Shown: positions 43,498 to 52,646 of the stretch, in pieces
Position numbering within the stretch: position 1 is the first letter of the stretch
Layout: every line of letters starts with the position of its first letter
Source: an uncultured Clostridia bacterium
Lineage (GTDB): Bacteria; Bacillota; Clostridia; TANB77; CAG-465
Assembly: GCA_934130325.1 (NCBI GenBank)
Contig: CAKOYA010000003.1
Coordinates: 7,540 to 71,539 of the forward strand
Length of the DNA: 64,000 nt
Direction: 5' to 3'
Program-made: the position numbers and the translations under genes
The notes under the pieces: model-generated
Seen by the model: the letters and a program-made list of their open reading frames with translations, nothing else
Told to the model about the DNA's origin: nothing
The model's database searches: none

Positions 43498-44517
43498 TTA
43501 TTTATTATTAAAATAATCTATTTTCATAATTTCTTTAACCTTAGACATAGTTTCCTTTGCTCTAAATCTTGCTTTTTTAGTTCCTTCAATTAAAATTTTA
43601 TCTATAATCTCTGGATGTTCTTCATAATATTTTCTCTTTTTACGTATAGGTTCTAAATACTCAGAAATATTTTTTGCAAGTTCTTTTTTACAAGCTACAC
43701 AACCTCTAACACCTTTTTTACACTCATCAAATATATCATCAACATCTCTTCCACTAAATAATTTATGGTAGTATCCAACCATACAAATTTCCGGATTAGC
43801 AGGATCATCTTTTTTTATTTTTGAAGTATCTGTAACAGCAGACATTACTTTTTTTGTTATTTCTTCATCATTGTCACTCAAATATATTGCATTTCCTAAA
43901 CTTTTACCCATCTTAGAATTTCCATCTAACCCTTTTATTCTTGGAGTTTTACTTAATAATATTTCAGGAACTGTTAAAACTTGACCATATATTGAATTAA
44001 ATTTTCTTACTATTTCTCTTGTCTGCTCTATAAGGGGCTCTTGATCTTCTCCTGCAGGAACAATATTTGCCCCAAAGGTTGCAATATCTGCAGCTTGACT
44101 TACAGGATAACCTAAAAAGCCATAGGTAATACTTTCTCCTTCATTTCCAAACAATTCCTTTTTTTGCAACATTTCACTCTTAACAGTAGGATTCCTTTGT
44201 AATCTTGAAACCGTAACAAGGTTTGAAAAAAATATAGTGAGTTCTGCAACTTCAGGTATCATTGATTGGATATATATTGTACTTTTTTCAGGATCAATTC
44301 CACAAGATAAATAATCAATAGCAAGTTCTCTAACATTGTTTCTTACCTTATCTGGATTATTAAAATTGTCAGTTAAGGCTTGAACATCTGCAATTAATAT
44401 ATATTGTTCATATTCATCTTGTAACTTTACTCTATTTTGTAGAGAGCCAAAATAATGACCTATATGCAATCTACCTGTTGGTCTATCACCAGTTAAAATT
44501 ATTTTTTTGCTTTCCAT
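43498..44517 (-). CDS. trpS: Tryptophanyl-tRNA synthetase
   Basis: A 339-residue class I aminoacyl-tRNA synthetase. The HIGH-type motif is GDRPTGRLHIGHYFGSLQ, and the KMSKS loop reads SKMGKSLGNAIYLS. GEDQEPLIEQTREIVRKFN is the typical central segment. ATG 44517 has TTGGAGGA. No T-box leader is visible in the 210 bases upstream. It lies just upstream of obg. Confidence 0.96.
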   Translation of the reverse strand: MESKKIILTGDRPTGRLHIGHYFGSLQNRVKLQDEYEQYILIADVQALTDNFNNPDKVRNNVRELAIDYLSCGIDPEKSTIYIQSMIPEVAELTIFFSNLVTVSRLQRNPTVKSEMLQKKELFGNEGESITYGFLGYPVSQAADIATFGANIVPAGEDQEPLIEQTREIVRKFNSIYGQVLTVPEILLSKTPRIKGLDGNSKMGKSLGNAIYLSDNDEEITKKVMSAVTDTSKIKKDDPANPEICMVGYYHKLFSGRDVDDIFDECKKGVRGCVACKKELAKNISEYLEPIRKKRKYYEEHPEIIDKILIEGTKKARFRAKETMSKVKEIMKIDYFNNK

Positions 44518-44598
44518 TTAAATCCTCCAATAAATTTATAACTATATTATATAATAATTATGTAAAAAATGCTATACTTTTATATATATTTTATCACA

Positions 44599-44611
44599 TT
44601 TTCGACAAAAT
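44599..44611 (-). promoter_or_regulatory. Spo0A-box-like sequence between trpS and the beta-CASP gene
   Basis: The minus strand reads ATTTTGTCGAAAA, a full match to the 0A-box core TTTTGTCGAAAA. It lies about 85 bases upstream of trpS and 115 upstream of the plus-strand gene. A chance match is possible in AT-rich DNA. Confidence 0.4.
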
Positions 44612-44727
44612 ACTTCATTTTTATTGACTTACTAATAATTTCTAGTATATAATATAAGTATATTAAACACGTATAAAAAATTAACTAATTTTTTACGTTA
44701 TATTTTATTAAAAAAGGAGGAAACTTT

Positions 44728-46239
44728 ATGAGTTCCAAAAACAATTTCTACTTTAAGCTTCAGGCTTTGCACAAGGAGGTAACAGGCTCATGTATACTAT
44801 GCACAATACATTTTCCAAATAACCATGAGCGGAATATCTTGGTTGATTGTGGCATTTACCAAGAGCAAACGTATGAGGACCTAAATAACGAGTTTAAATT
44901 CAATATAAAAAATATAGATGCTGTAATTTTGACTCACTCTCATATCGACCATATTGGAAGAGTTCCGTATCTTTCAAAACTTGGATACAATGGTCCTGTG
45001 TATTGTAACGCATTAACTCGAAACCTTTTTGGAGTGCTACTATACGATTGCGCAAAGAAATTTCAAAAAGATTTTGAAAAAGAAAAAAGAACAGTTAAAA
45101 ATCCAACACCTCCGTTATACAATTATGATGATGTTGACAAAGCAATTTCTCTTATAAAAACTAAGAGGATTAATGAACCGTTTGAAATTGATGATGGTAT
45201 AACCATTACTTTTATTGATAATGGTCATATGCTAAGTGCATCTAGCATATATATTGAAGCAAGTTACAAAAACAGGAAAAAAATCAACCTATTATTTTCA
45301 GGTGATTACAAAAAAGAAAACTTATTTAAAGAGACATCAGTTATTCCACAAAGTATTGCTGAAAATAAGAATTTAAATTTGGTAATTGAATCTACTTTGT
45401 TTGAGAGTTACCAGAACTCACCTGCTACCTTTAAGGATGATATTATATCACAGCTAAAACAGGAAAAACCAATTTTGATATTGTCACTTGCACAAGAAAG
45501 GTTAGAGACAATATTATATAACCTAAAGGAAATTGAAAGTTGTGGACATGACTTTGAAATCTGGATTGATGCTCCTCTTGGAATTTCGATACTCGATATT
45601 TACAGAAAAAACAGCAATATTAACTTTATGCCAAAGAATGTTAATGTTGTAGTATCACAGGAAGAGAGAGAAATTCTTCTGAAAAATCCTAAAAAAGGAA
45701 GAATAATAATTACCTCTTCGGGCATGGCTGACGGCGGTAATGCACCGTACTATTTAGAAACTTATCTTCGTTGTAACAGTGCTATTTTCTTTACAAGTTA
45801 CCTATCGAACAATTCATTGGGAAGAAAAGTTGTAGAGACCTCAAGAGGAAATAAAATTCGTGTATTTCCTTTTGGAGAACAAATAAAAATTAATGCACAA
45901 ATTTTTCAAACAAGAGAATTTTCGTCACATGGAAGTCCTGAAGAGATTTTAGATTTCATTAAATCTTTTAGTTCTCTTAAAAATGTATTTATAAACCATG
46001 GTTCAGAGAAGTCGCAAAAAATTCTGAAAAATACTCTTGGAAACATGGACATAAAATCAACAATACTTGGGAATGAAGAAATTCATAAAGTAACAAATTT
46101 GGGAGATGTCTATTCTACCCTAATTCATCCTCCAAAAAAGGAAATAAAAAATACGTATAACAGACCCTCTAAATATTCCAATTTAGAAAATAGAACTATA
46201 CCTGCTTCACGAAGAAAAAAATCTTGTATTAATTACTAA
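44728..46239 (+). CDS. Metallo-beta-lactamase/beta-CASP nuclease
   Basis: A 503-residue protein of the beta-CASP RNA-processing family. The metal-binding motif is LTHSHIDHIGRVPYL, followed by FIDNGHMLSASSIYIE and SGDYKK. The beta-CASP part has IIITSSGMADGGNAPYYLE, and the last His motif is FSSHGSPEEIL with INHGSE. It resembles CPSF-type/YSH1-like bacterial members rather than RNase J. The last ~45 residues are basic and disordered. ATG 44728 has AAAAGGAGG. It appears less AT-rich than its neighbours, possibly acquired. A hairpin terminator follows. Confidence 0.85.
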   Translation: MSSKNNFYFKLQALHKEVTGSCILCTIHFPNNHERNILVDCGIYQEQTYEDLNNEFKFNIKNIDAVILTHSHIDHIGRVPYLSKLGYNGPVYCNALTRNLFGVLLYDCAKKFQKDFEKEKRTVKNPTPPLYNYDDVDKAISLIKTKRINEPFEIDDGITITFIDNGHMLSASSIYIEASYKNRKKINLLFSGDYKKENLFKETSVIPQSIAENKNLNLVIESTLFESYQNSPATFKDDIISQLKQEKPILILSLAQERLETILYNLKEIESCGHDFEIWIDAPLGISILDIYRKNSNINFMPKNVNVVVSQEEREILLKNPKKGRIIITSSGMADGGNAPYYLETYLRCNSAIFFTSYLSNNSLGRKVVETSRGNKIRVFPFGEQIKINAQIFQTREFSSHGSPEEILDFIKSFSSLKNVFINHGSEKSQKILKNTLGNMDIKSTILGNEEIHKVTNLGDVYSTLIHPPKKEIKNTYNRPSKYSNLENRTIPASRRKKSCINY

Positions 46240-46244
46240 AGATT

Positions 46245-46274
46245 AGGTACCTAATATATTGTTAGGTACCTTTT
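46245..46274 (+). terminator. Hairpin terminator
   Basis: AGGTACCTAA pairs with TTAGGTACCT, followed by TTTT. Confidence 0.82.
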
Positions 46275-46301
46275 CATCTTCCAAAAAATTTTTAATAAAT
46301 A

Positions 46302-46345
46302 AAATCTCAATTATTAAACTTCAAAATAGTTACTAATTGAGATTT
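46302..46345 (-). terminator. Hairpin terminator of rnj
   Basis: AAATCTCAATTA pairs with TAATTGAGATTT just after the rnj stop, with a weak T tract on the minus strand. Confidence 0.6.
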
Positions 46346-46375
46346 ATTATATTTAAGCATAATTTCTATTATATG

Positions 46376-48289
46376 CTACTTAATTTCTTTTTTATACTTA
46401 TCAATATCAACATCCATAAGTATTGGTAAAATCATTGGTTGTCTCTTTGTCTTTGAATATATGTAATGTATTAGACTATCCCTTAAATTAGATTTTATAT
46501 TAGACCATTCACGGATATTTTCTCTATCACATTTTTCTAGTTCTTTCTTTGCTATTTCTCTTATCTCATCCATTAAATCTTCACTTTCTCTTACATATAC
46601 AAATCCACGAGTTACTATATCCGGACCAGAAATTACCTTAGATGTTCTTCTATCTAAACTTACAACTATTATTATCATACCATTTTCAGATAAAAGCTGT
46701 CTATCACGAAGTACTATATTTCCTACATCTCCAACTCCTAAACCATCAACAAGAACCATTCCAGATGGAACTTGAGTTGTAATCTTAGCGTCATTTTTAC
46801 TTATTTCAAGTGTTTTACCATTTTCCATAATAAATATATTTTCTTTAGGTGTACCTATACTTGTAGCAATTTCGCCATGTTGTTTTAAAAATCTATATTC
46901 ACCATGAACAGGCATAAAATATTTCGGTTTAGTTAAGCTCAACATTAACTTTAATTCTTCTTGACATGCATGACCTGAAACGTGTACATCTGCCAATTGA
47001 TTATATATTATTTCAGCACCCAATTTTTCTAATTCATCAATTACTCTTCCTACAGATTTTTCATTTCCAGGAATTGGTGAAGATGAAAAAATAACTAGGT
47101 CGTCCGGTGTTATTTGAACTTTCTTATGTTCACCTACTGACATTCTTGAAAGGGCAGCCATAGGTTCACCTTGAGAACCCGTAGTAATTATAACTAATTG
47201 TTCTGGGTTATAATTTCCAATTTTATCAATATCTATTAAAGTCCCCTCTGGCATAGTTATATAACCAAGTTCTTGAGATACTGTCATAACATTTAACATA
47301 CTACGTCCTACTACAGCTACTTTTCTTTTGCATTTAACAGCTGAATTTACTATTTGTTGCATTCTATGAATATTTGATGCAAATGTAGCAACAATTATTC
47401 TTTTTGTACAGTTAGTAAATATCTTATCAAATTCTTTACCAACACTACTTTCAGACATTGTATATCCAGGTCTTTGTACATTTGTACTATCTGACATAAG
47501 AAGTACAATTCCTTCTCTTCCAATTTCAGCAATCCTTTGAAAATCCATCATTTCCCCATCAATTGGAGTATAATCTATTTTAAAATCTCCTGTATGGAAT
47601 ACAACTCCAACAGGTGTTGTAATAGCAACACCAACAGAATCTGCAATTGAATGGGTTACTTTTATAAACTCTACTTTAAAGTGCTTACCAAATTTTACTA
47701 CGTCACGTGGCTTAACGCATTTTAATTTTGTAGTTTTATCTAAATTATGTTCAATTAATTTATTTTTTATAAGTCCCAAAGTAAGTTTAGTACCATATAC
47801 TGGAACATTTATTTTCTTTAAGAAATACGGAATAGAACCTATGTGATCTTCATGACCATGTGTAATAACTACAGCTTTTACTTTATCTTTATTTCTTTCA
47901 AGATATGTAATATCTGGTATTACTAAATCTACCCCAAGCATATCATCTTCTGGGAAAGCTAATCCGCAATCCACAACAATTATTTCGTTATCATACTCAA
48001 ATACAGTTATATTCTTTCCGATTTCATTCATTCCACCAAGTGGTATTATTTTTAACTTAGATTTTTTAAACACACTAGGCTTAACATTTTTTGCTACAAC
48101 CAAACTAGTATCAATATTAGAAAATTCTACTTCCGGTGCACTTTTAGAATTTAACTTAACCTTTGTATCCTTTTTTAATCTGCTGTTTTGTCTGGTCTTT
48201 TTAATTTTTCCACCTGTACTTTTATGAGTACTTTTGGTAATTCCTTTAATTTTATTTTCTCTTTTGTTTTCATATTTTTTTTCTTCCAT
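46376..48289 (-). CDS. rnj: Ribonuclease J
   Basis: A 637-residue 5'-exo/endoribonuclease central to mRNA decay and rRNA maturation in Firmicutes. The core starts near residue 80 with KIIPLGGMNEIGKNITVFEY, then HGHEDHIGSIPYF (metal site), FHTGDFKID, MSDSTNVQRPGYT and TTGSQGEPMAALSRM. The C-terminal domain is complete. The first ~78 residues form a Lys/Arg-rich, probably disordered extension (KSTGGKIKKTRQNSRLKKDT) that most RNase J proteins lack. ATG 48289 has AAAGGATGA. It is probably monocistronic. Confidence 0.94.
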   Translation of the reverse strand: MEEKKYENKRENKIKGITKSTHKSTGGKIKKTRQNSRLKKDTKVKLNSKSAPEVEFSNIDTSLVVAKNVKPSVFKKSKLKIIPLGGMNEIGKNITVFEYDNEIIVVDCGLAFPEDDMLGVDLVIPDITYLERNKDKVKAVVITHGHEDHIGSIPYFLKKINVPVYGTKLTLGLIKNKLIEHNLDKTTKLKCVKPRDVVKFGKHFKVEFIKVTHSIADSVGVAITTPVGVVFHTGDFKIDYTPIDGEMMDFQRIAEIGREGIVLLMSDSTNVQRPGYTMSESSVGKEFDKIFTNCTKRIIVATFASNIHRMQQIVNSAVKCKRKVAVVGRSMLNVMTVSQELGYITMPEGTLIDIDKIGNYNPEQLVIITTGSQGEPMAALSRMSVGEHKKVQITPDDLVIFSSSPIPGNEKSVGRVIDELEKLGAEIIYNQLADVHVSGHACQEELKLMLSLTKPKYFMPVHGEYRFLKQHGEIATSIGTPKENIFIMENGKTLEISKNDAKITTQVPSGMVLVDGLGVGDVGNIVLRDRQLLSENGMIIIVVSLDRRTSKVISGPDIVTRGFVYVRESEDLMDEIREIAKKELEKCDRENIREWSNIKSNLRDSLIHYIYSKTKRQPMILPILMDVDIDKYKKEIK

Positions 48290-48582
48290 TAAATCATCCT
48301 TTCATTTTTATATTAATTTTTCAATTTACAATTTACCACGTTCATTTATATAAATAGTATTCCACTATTTTTTTATTTTATTTAGATAACTCGATTCACT
48401 ACAAACTAATGTATATATTATACATTAATTTTATACTTTTGTCAAATTTTATGACCCCGTCAACTTTTAAAATAGAATACAGATAATATATTTTAATGTT
48501 GATATTTAGTAATTTTTATGATAATATATACATGTGTATGTATTATTATTTATTTCATCTTATAATTAAGGGAGGGATTCTT

Positions 48583-48990
48583 GTGACATTTCATGAAAAT
48601 GATATACCCATTGTGAAAAAGGTGTGCTGTCTATATACATATTCAAATTTCAAAACAATGGAAAATGTTTTAAATGACGATGAACTTAGCAAGTACAACT
48701 TAACAGAAAAAAAAATTGCTGAAATTTTACACTTAGCAATAAAATTCAATATAGTTGACGACGATACTGCTTACCTCATCCGGGAAAATGCAATAAGACA
48801 CTCAGAGTTAAAAAGTAAATGCAAAAACACAAAATTAAGAGAGCTATACGATAATCTATTTAAAGATAGAGTTCAGGATAAAATAGATTTTCCAAATGGC
48901 CATGCTTTTTTGGATTTTAACATTTCCAAAAAATGTGTTGATGCTAACAACGAAATTCCTAGTAATTATACACAAATTTCATTATTTTAA
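48583..48990 (+). CDS. Hypothetical protein, 135 residues
   Basis: No family is recognised. The start is GTG 48583, with a strong AAGGGAGGG upstream; the frame is open further upstream but the extra part is hydrophobic noise. The product has a helical middle (LTEKKIAEILHLAIKFNIVD) that resembles a small helical DNA- or protein-binding module, and an ordered-looking Cys/Asn-rich end (FLDFNISKKCVDANNEI). Hairpin 48988-49035 closes it. It stands alone between divergent rnj and a convergent gene. Confidence 0.6.
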   Translation: MTFHENDIPIVKKVCCLYTYSNFKTMENVLNDDELSKYNLTEKKIAEILHLAIKFNIVDDDTAYLIRENAIRHSELKSKCKNTKLRELYDNLFKDRVQDKIDFPNGHAFLDFNISKKCVDANNEIPSNYTQISLF

Positions 48991-49035
48991 AAAAAGCTCT
49001 TTAGTATGCAAACTTGCATATTAAAGAGTCTTTTC
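48988..49035. terminator. Bidirectional hairpin terminator
   Basis: AAAAAGCTCTTTA plus TATGCAA pairs with TTGCATA plus TAAAGAGTCTTTT. It overlaps the stop codons of two convergent genes. Confidence 0.8.
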
Positions 49036-50328
49036 TTTATCTTTTAATATTCCAGATTTATCCATATATATTTTTTTTGAAACTACCTTAGAATTTTTTC
49101 TTTTAAATTCTCTATTAAAATACTCATAGTATGTACCTGGAGCAATAAGTCCAGAAATTTTTAGTATGTCTATGCCTGATGTTCCTAATATTTCATCTGC
49201 AAGCAAGACACAATTTGTATTTAATACAAAATATGTTTTAAACTTTCCATCAATAAATTTATAAAATTTTGCACCTGTTGCATTATATAGCATGCTTGCA
49301 TAGTCATTAAATTCCTTATCCTTATGTAAATAACTTTCTGGATACCATTCATAAGTTGATTTCTTTATTTCTTCAATTTTTCTGTTAATTGCATCTTTTT
49401 GATTCTCAGTTAATTTTAATCCAAATCCTACTATTGTCTTGTTTACCTTAGTATTGCAAAACTCTAAATATTTATCTTTATCACATTCAAAAAGTACTCC
49501 ATCTCCTATTGATGAATTAAACAGTACATTTGATTCATCATATGAGCCATATGAAATTATCTTGCCATTATAGTATAGGTCTACATGCCCAAAAGATGCA
49601 CTTAATCCCTTTTTCATATGCACGAGAACTTCTATATCTGGTACCTCATCAATTTTTTTAAACTCTATTTCTTTATTACTTCGGTACGGCATGAAAACTT
49701 GATTTATTTCTTCTAATGCCATCCTTGGAATAAATGCTGCTACAAATATCGGCAATGCAATTTTGATCTTTTTCTTTAATTTATTTATCTTCCTTATTGG
49801 TATTGTAGATTCTATACCAGATATCATATATGATAATGCTAATAACAAAACATAAATTCCTGCTAATATATATGTTACATTTAATCTAATTAATGGATAA
49901 AATAGCATTATGCAAAAAAACACATACGCTAATATACTCCTAAATAATACTGCAAATCTTGTAGGTATTTTATTTTTTTTATAAATATAAAATACGGTAC
50001 TTTTTATTATTGCATCAATTAAAATATATATTGTAAACAATAAAGGAAACATATTAACAAAAATACTTGTATTAAAATATATGAAAGCCCCTGTTAGTAT
50101 ATTTAGAATTGAGTATATAAAATTAGTTGTCACTACTTTTTCAGATTTTGATATTATATTTTTTATTGAATTTGTTATCCCCATCATTACAAGTATCAAA
50201 GAAACACCATAAGCAACCAAATCTACAAATGCATTTCTTCCAATTATCAACAAAATTCCTAATATTATTAATATTATTCCTTGTAAAATAGTTGTTGTAG
50301 AATTTACAAATCTTTCACTTTTTTCCAT
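49021..50328 (-). CDS. HdeD-like membrane protein fused to a papain-like (permuted NlpC/P60-type) domain
   Basis: A 435-residue protein. Residues 1-200 contain about six or seven hydrophobic helices with the two-fold pattern of the HdeD/DUF308 family. From about residue 230 a soluble domain follows. It has SFGHVDLYYNGKIISYG around His248 and NTNCVLLADEILG around Cys373, the His-first/Cys-later order of circularly permuted papain-fold hydrolases (DUF4105/YiiX-like). The domain likely faces outside or acts on lipid or peptide amides; both are inferences. ATG 50328 has GAGGAAT upstream (weak). No operon partner. Confidence 0.65.
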   Translation of the reverse strand: MEKSERFVNSTTTILQGIILIILGILLIIGRNAFVDLVAYGVSLILVMMGITNSIKNIISKSEKVVTTNFIYSILNILTGAFIYFNTSIFVNMFPLLFTIYILIDAIIKSTVFYIYKKNKIPTRFAVLFRSILAYVFFCIMLFYPLIRLNVTYILAGIYVLLLALSYMISGIESTIPIRKINKLKKKIKIALPIFVAAFIPRMALEEINQVFMPYRSNKEIEFKKIDEVPDIEVLVHMKKGLSASFGHVDLYYNGKIISYGSYDESNVLFNSSIGDGVLFECDKDKYLEFCNTKVNKTIVGFGLKLTENQKDAINRKIEEIKKSTYEWYPESYLHKDKEFNDYASMLYNATGAKFYKFIDGKFKTYFVLNTNCVLLADEILGTSGIDILKISGLIAPGTYYEYFNREFKRKNSKVVSKKIYMDKSGILKDKEKTL

Positions 50329-50408
50329 AAAATTCCTCTAAATAAAGTAGCTTTAGTATATCATATTTATTAATATATTGTAAACTATAAATTTCATATT
50401 TTAGAAAA

Positions 50409-50450
50409 AACACCTCAATAATTACTAAATTTAGTAATTATTGAAGTGTT
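50409..50450 (-). terminator. Hairpin terminator
   Basis: AACACTTCAATAATTACTAA pairs with TTAGTAATTATTGAGGTGTT on the minus strand, followed by a T run. Confidence 0.85.
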
Positions 50451-50462
50451 CTTTTAATTAAG

Positions 50463-52490
50463 CTATTCAACCTTTATCAACAGATTTGCAAAATCCCCCG
50501 TCTTATTATCTTTAGCAGTAAGGATAGTTTCACCTCGACTTAATGTTATCACCTTATTTTCCTCAAGCTTGGCCACAGTCTTATCGGAAAGTGTTAAGGT
50601 TATATCTTTACCATATGAATTTCCTAAAAGTGAATATACATTAAAATCCATCCCAAGTTTTAATGTAATATCGTCGGAATAAAACACTATTCTTGGAATA
50701 GGTGTATTGGTTATCCCATCCACTACCTTTACCTTTACTGATTTTTCAACTCTTCCTATCCTAACAGATATTATAGTATCACCACAAGTAACACCTGTTA
50801 TATAGCCATCTTTATCAATGACTGCGATATTTTCATTATACGAAGAATACACTGCAGTTTCCTTTGAATTTGAAGATGGTAACACATCATAAAAATCCTT
50901 TATATCTACCTTCATTTTTTGAGTAACTTCAATTGTACTCTTTTTAAAAGAGATATCTTTTATACTTTCTTCCTCCTCATCTTTCTTTGTCGCTGTTACT
51001 TTGTACTTTACGGTAACTCCATCGCATTTTATTTTTACCCAAGTTTTTCCAGAACCTTTTATACACACATTTCCATATTTATCAACCGTTGCTATATTAT
51101 CGTTTTCTGAATAATATGTGACTTTTCTATCACTAACATTTTTCACAAGTTCTGAAATATCAAAAGTTTCACCGATATAAAACTCACCTGAATCTTCACT
51201 TAATCTTATATCCTTATAGTATTTATCCTCCTTCCAAATATCTTTTTTTACGACCAACTTTAGTTCTTTCGTCACGCCATTAGATAAAAGAAGTATTTTA
51301 GTCGAACCTTTTTTCTTAGCTGTAATTAATCCTGTGGAAAAATTGACCGAGGCTACGTCTGTATCCTCAGATACATAATACACATTACAATCTGAAGGTG
51401 ATGTTTTTACATTCTTTTTTAGACTGTAAGTGTCATCTACACTTAAATTAATAACATCTTCAGATACTGTTATTTTTCTTACCTCCTGACAATACTTTTT
51501 ATCTGTATATACAAATATAGGTACATACACTTTATCGTAATAAGAACCTATATAATAAAATTCAAGGAGCCCTGCTCCGTTTATATTTCCTTTTACTTTT
51601 ATTACTGCACTTCCTCCATTTATTTCCTGCTTTTGTATAGAAATATTTCCTTTTGTATTATCTACCCTTAAATTTTTATTAGGATCATATTTTACCTTTA
51701 TTGTTACCTCTTTTCCATTTTTTACTGTATAAAAACTATCTTCAGGTGTTATTCTTTTAACGTTTCTACTTCCTTTCCCATCTTCATTATATTTGGTCGT
51801 TATACAATATACTTGATTCAAGGCCATTGAAACCTCTTCCTCAATGTTAGTTTCAGAAGCTAAATTTAAGAATATAGTTATTACTTCCTCTTTCGTAATA
51901 TTTGATTCTGGGTCAAATTCATATATACTTTTCCCGTCAAATAGATTTCTTTCATAACAATATTTTATATATTCAGCCGCCCAAGAATTTTCAATATCCT
52001 TAAAAGTGCATTCTCTTTCCTTTTCGACATAAAAGAATTTTTGGTGATAAGTAGCGATAATTTTTGCTACTTCTGCTCTTGTTATGCATTCATTAAACTT
52101 AAGTTCAACTTCTCCCTCTTCATTCAATCTTCCGTCTAAAATACCTAATTTTCTTAACTTTTTAACGCTTTCTAAGTCATTATCTGAAACTGTAGCTATA
52201 TCTTTAAATATAGTCAAATCTTCATTGTCAGCCGATGTCTCATTTCCTGTGTTTTCGATTACCTGCAAAATAAGCGAGAATAAATAATACCGTTTTTCCT
52301 CCTGTCCTAAATCTTCATATGATTTTAACTTAATCTTTTTTGTTGCCTCTTTAAACCACTGACTCATCTCAAATTGTTTCTGATTTTTATACGGAACAAA
52401 ACATCCACCGTTAAAAGCAAATACATTCAATGTAAACGCAATTCCAACGACTAAAATAACCAACATTGAAACTATTGATTTCCTTTTCAT
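50463..52490 (-). CDS. Secreted SLH and Ig-like (Big2) surface protein
   Basis: A 675-residue exported protein. The signal peptide is hydrophobic (SMLVILVVGIAFTLNVFAF). SLH-type segments follow at ~90-245 (ECITRAEVAKIIATYHQKFF, then NSWAAEYIKYCYERNLFDGK), which anchor proteins to cell-wall polymers. From ~340 there are three or four Big2 Ig-like repeats with the pattern VYYVSEDTDVASVNFSTGLI and TAKKKGSTKI. It ends in the last Ig-like repeat, without a catalytic domain. ATG 52490 has AGGAG upstream. It pairs with the similar gene at 52647. Confidence 0.85.
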   Translation of the reverse strand: MKRKSIVSMLVILVVGIAFTLNVFAFNGGCFVPYKNQKQFEMSQWFKEATKKIKLKSYEDLGQEEKRYYLFSLILQVIENTGNETSADNEDLTIFKDIATVSDNDLESVKKLRKLGILDGRLNEEGEVELKFNECITRAEVAKIIATYHQKFFYVEKERECTFKDIENSWAAEYIKYCYERNLFDGKSIYEFDPESNITKEEVITIFLNLASETNIEEEVSMALNQVYCITTKYNEDGKGSRNVKRITPEDSFYTVKNGKEVTIKVKYDPNKNLRVDNTKGNISIQKQEINGGSAVIKVKGNINGAGLLEFYYIGSYYDKVYVPIFVYTDKKYCQEVRKITVSEDVINLSVDDTYSLKKNVKTSPSDCNVYYVSEDTDVASVNFSTGLITAKKKGSTKILLLSNGVTKELKLVVKKDIWKEDKYYKDIRLSEDSGEFYIGETFDISELVKNVSDRKVTYYSENDNIATVDKYGNVCIKGSGKTWVKIKCDGVTVKYKVTATKKDEEEESIKDISFKKSTIEVTQKMKVDIKDFYDVLPSSNSKETAVYSSYNENIAVIDKDGYITGVTCGDTIISVRIGRVEKSVKVKVVDGITNTPIPRIVFYSDDITLKLGMDFNVYSLLGNSYGKDITLTLSDKTVAKLEENKVITLSRGETILTAKDNKTGDFANLLIKVE

Positions 52491-52599
52491 AAGATCAACT
52501 CCTTTAATTTAATTATAACTTAACTTTTTGTTTACCATGTAGGATTATTATATCACACTATTACCAAAAAAGCAACTGTTTACATAACAATACAAACAT

Positions 52600-52626
52600 A
52601 AGGCCCGGATAATTTATCCGAGCCTT
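52600..52626. terminator. Hairpin terminator
   Basis: AAGGCCCGGATAA pairs with TTATCCGAGCCTT. The T run is on the plus strand, but the hairpin sits right after the stop of the minus-strand SLH gene. Confidence 0.7.
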
Positions 52627-52646
52627 TTTTATTATACTTAAAATAC

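Noticed and set aside
44680..44725. Hairpin before the beta-CASP gene (ACGT...ACGT) as an attenuator
   Set aside because: The stem is nearly all A-T and lacks a proper T tract before the ribosome binding site; could be chance.
44518..44727. T-box leader upstream of trpS
   Set aside because: No T-box signature or antiterminator pairing is visible, and the orientation of hairpins does not fit.
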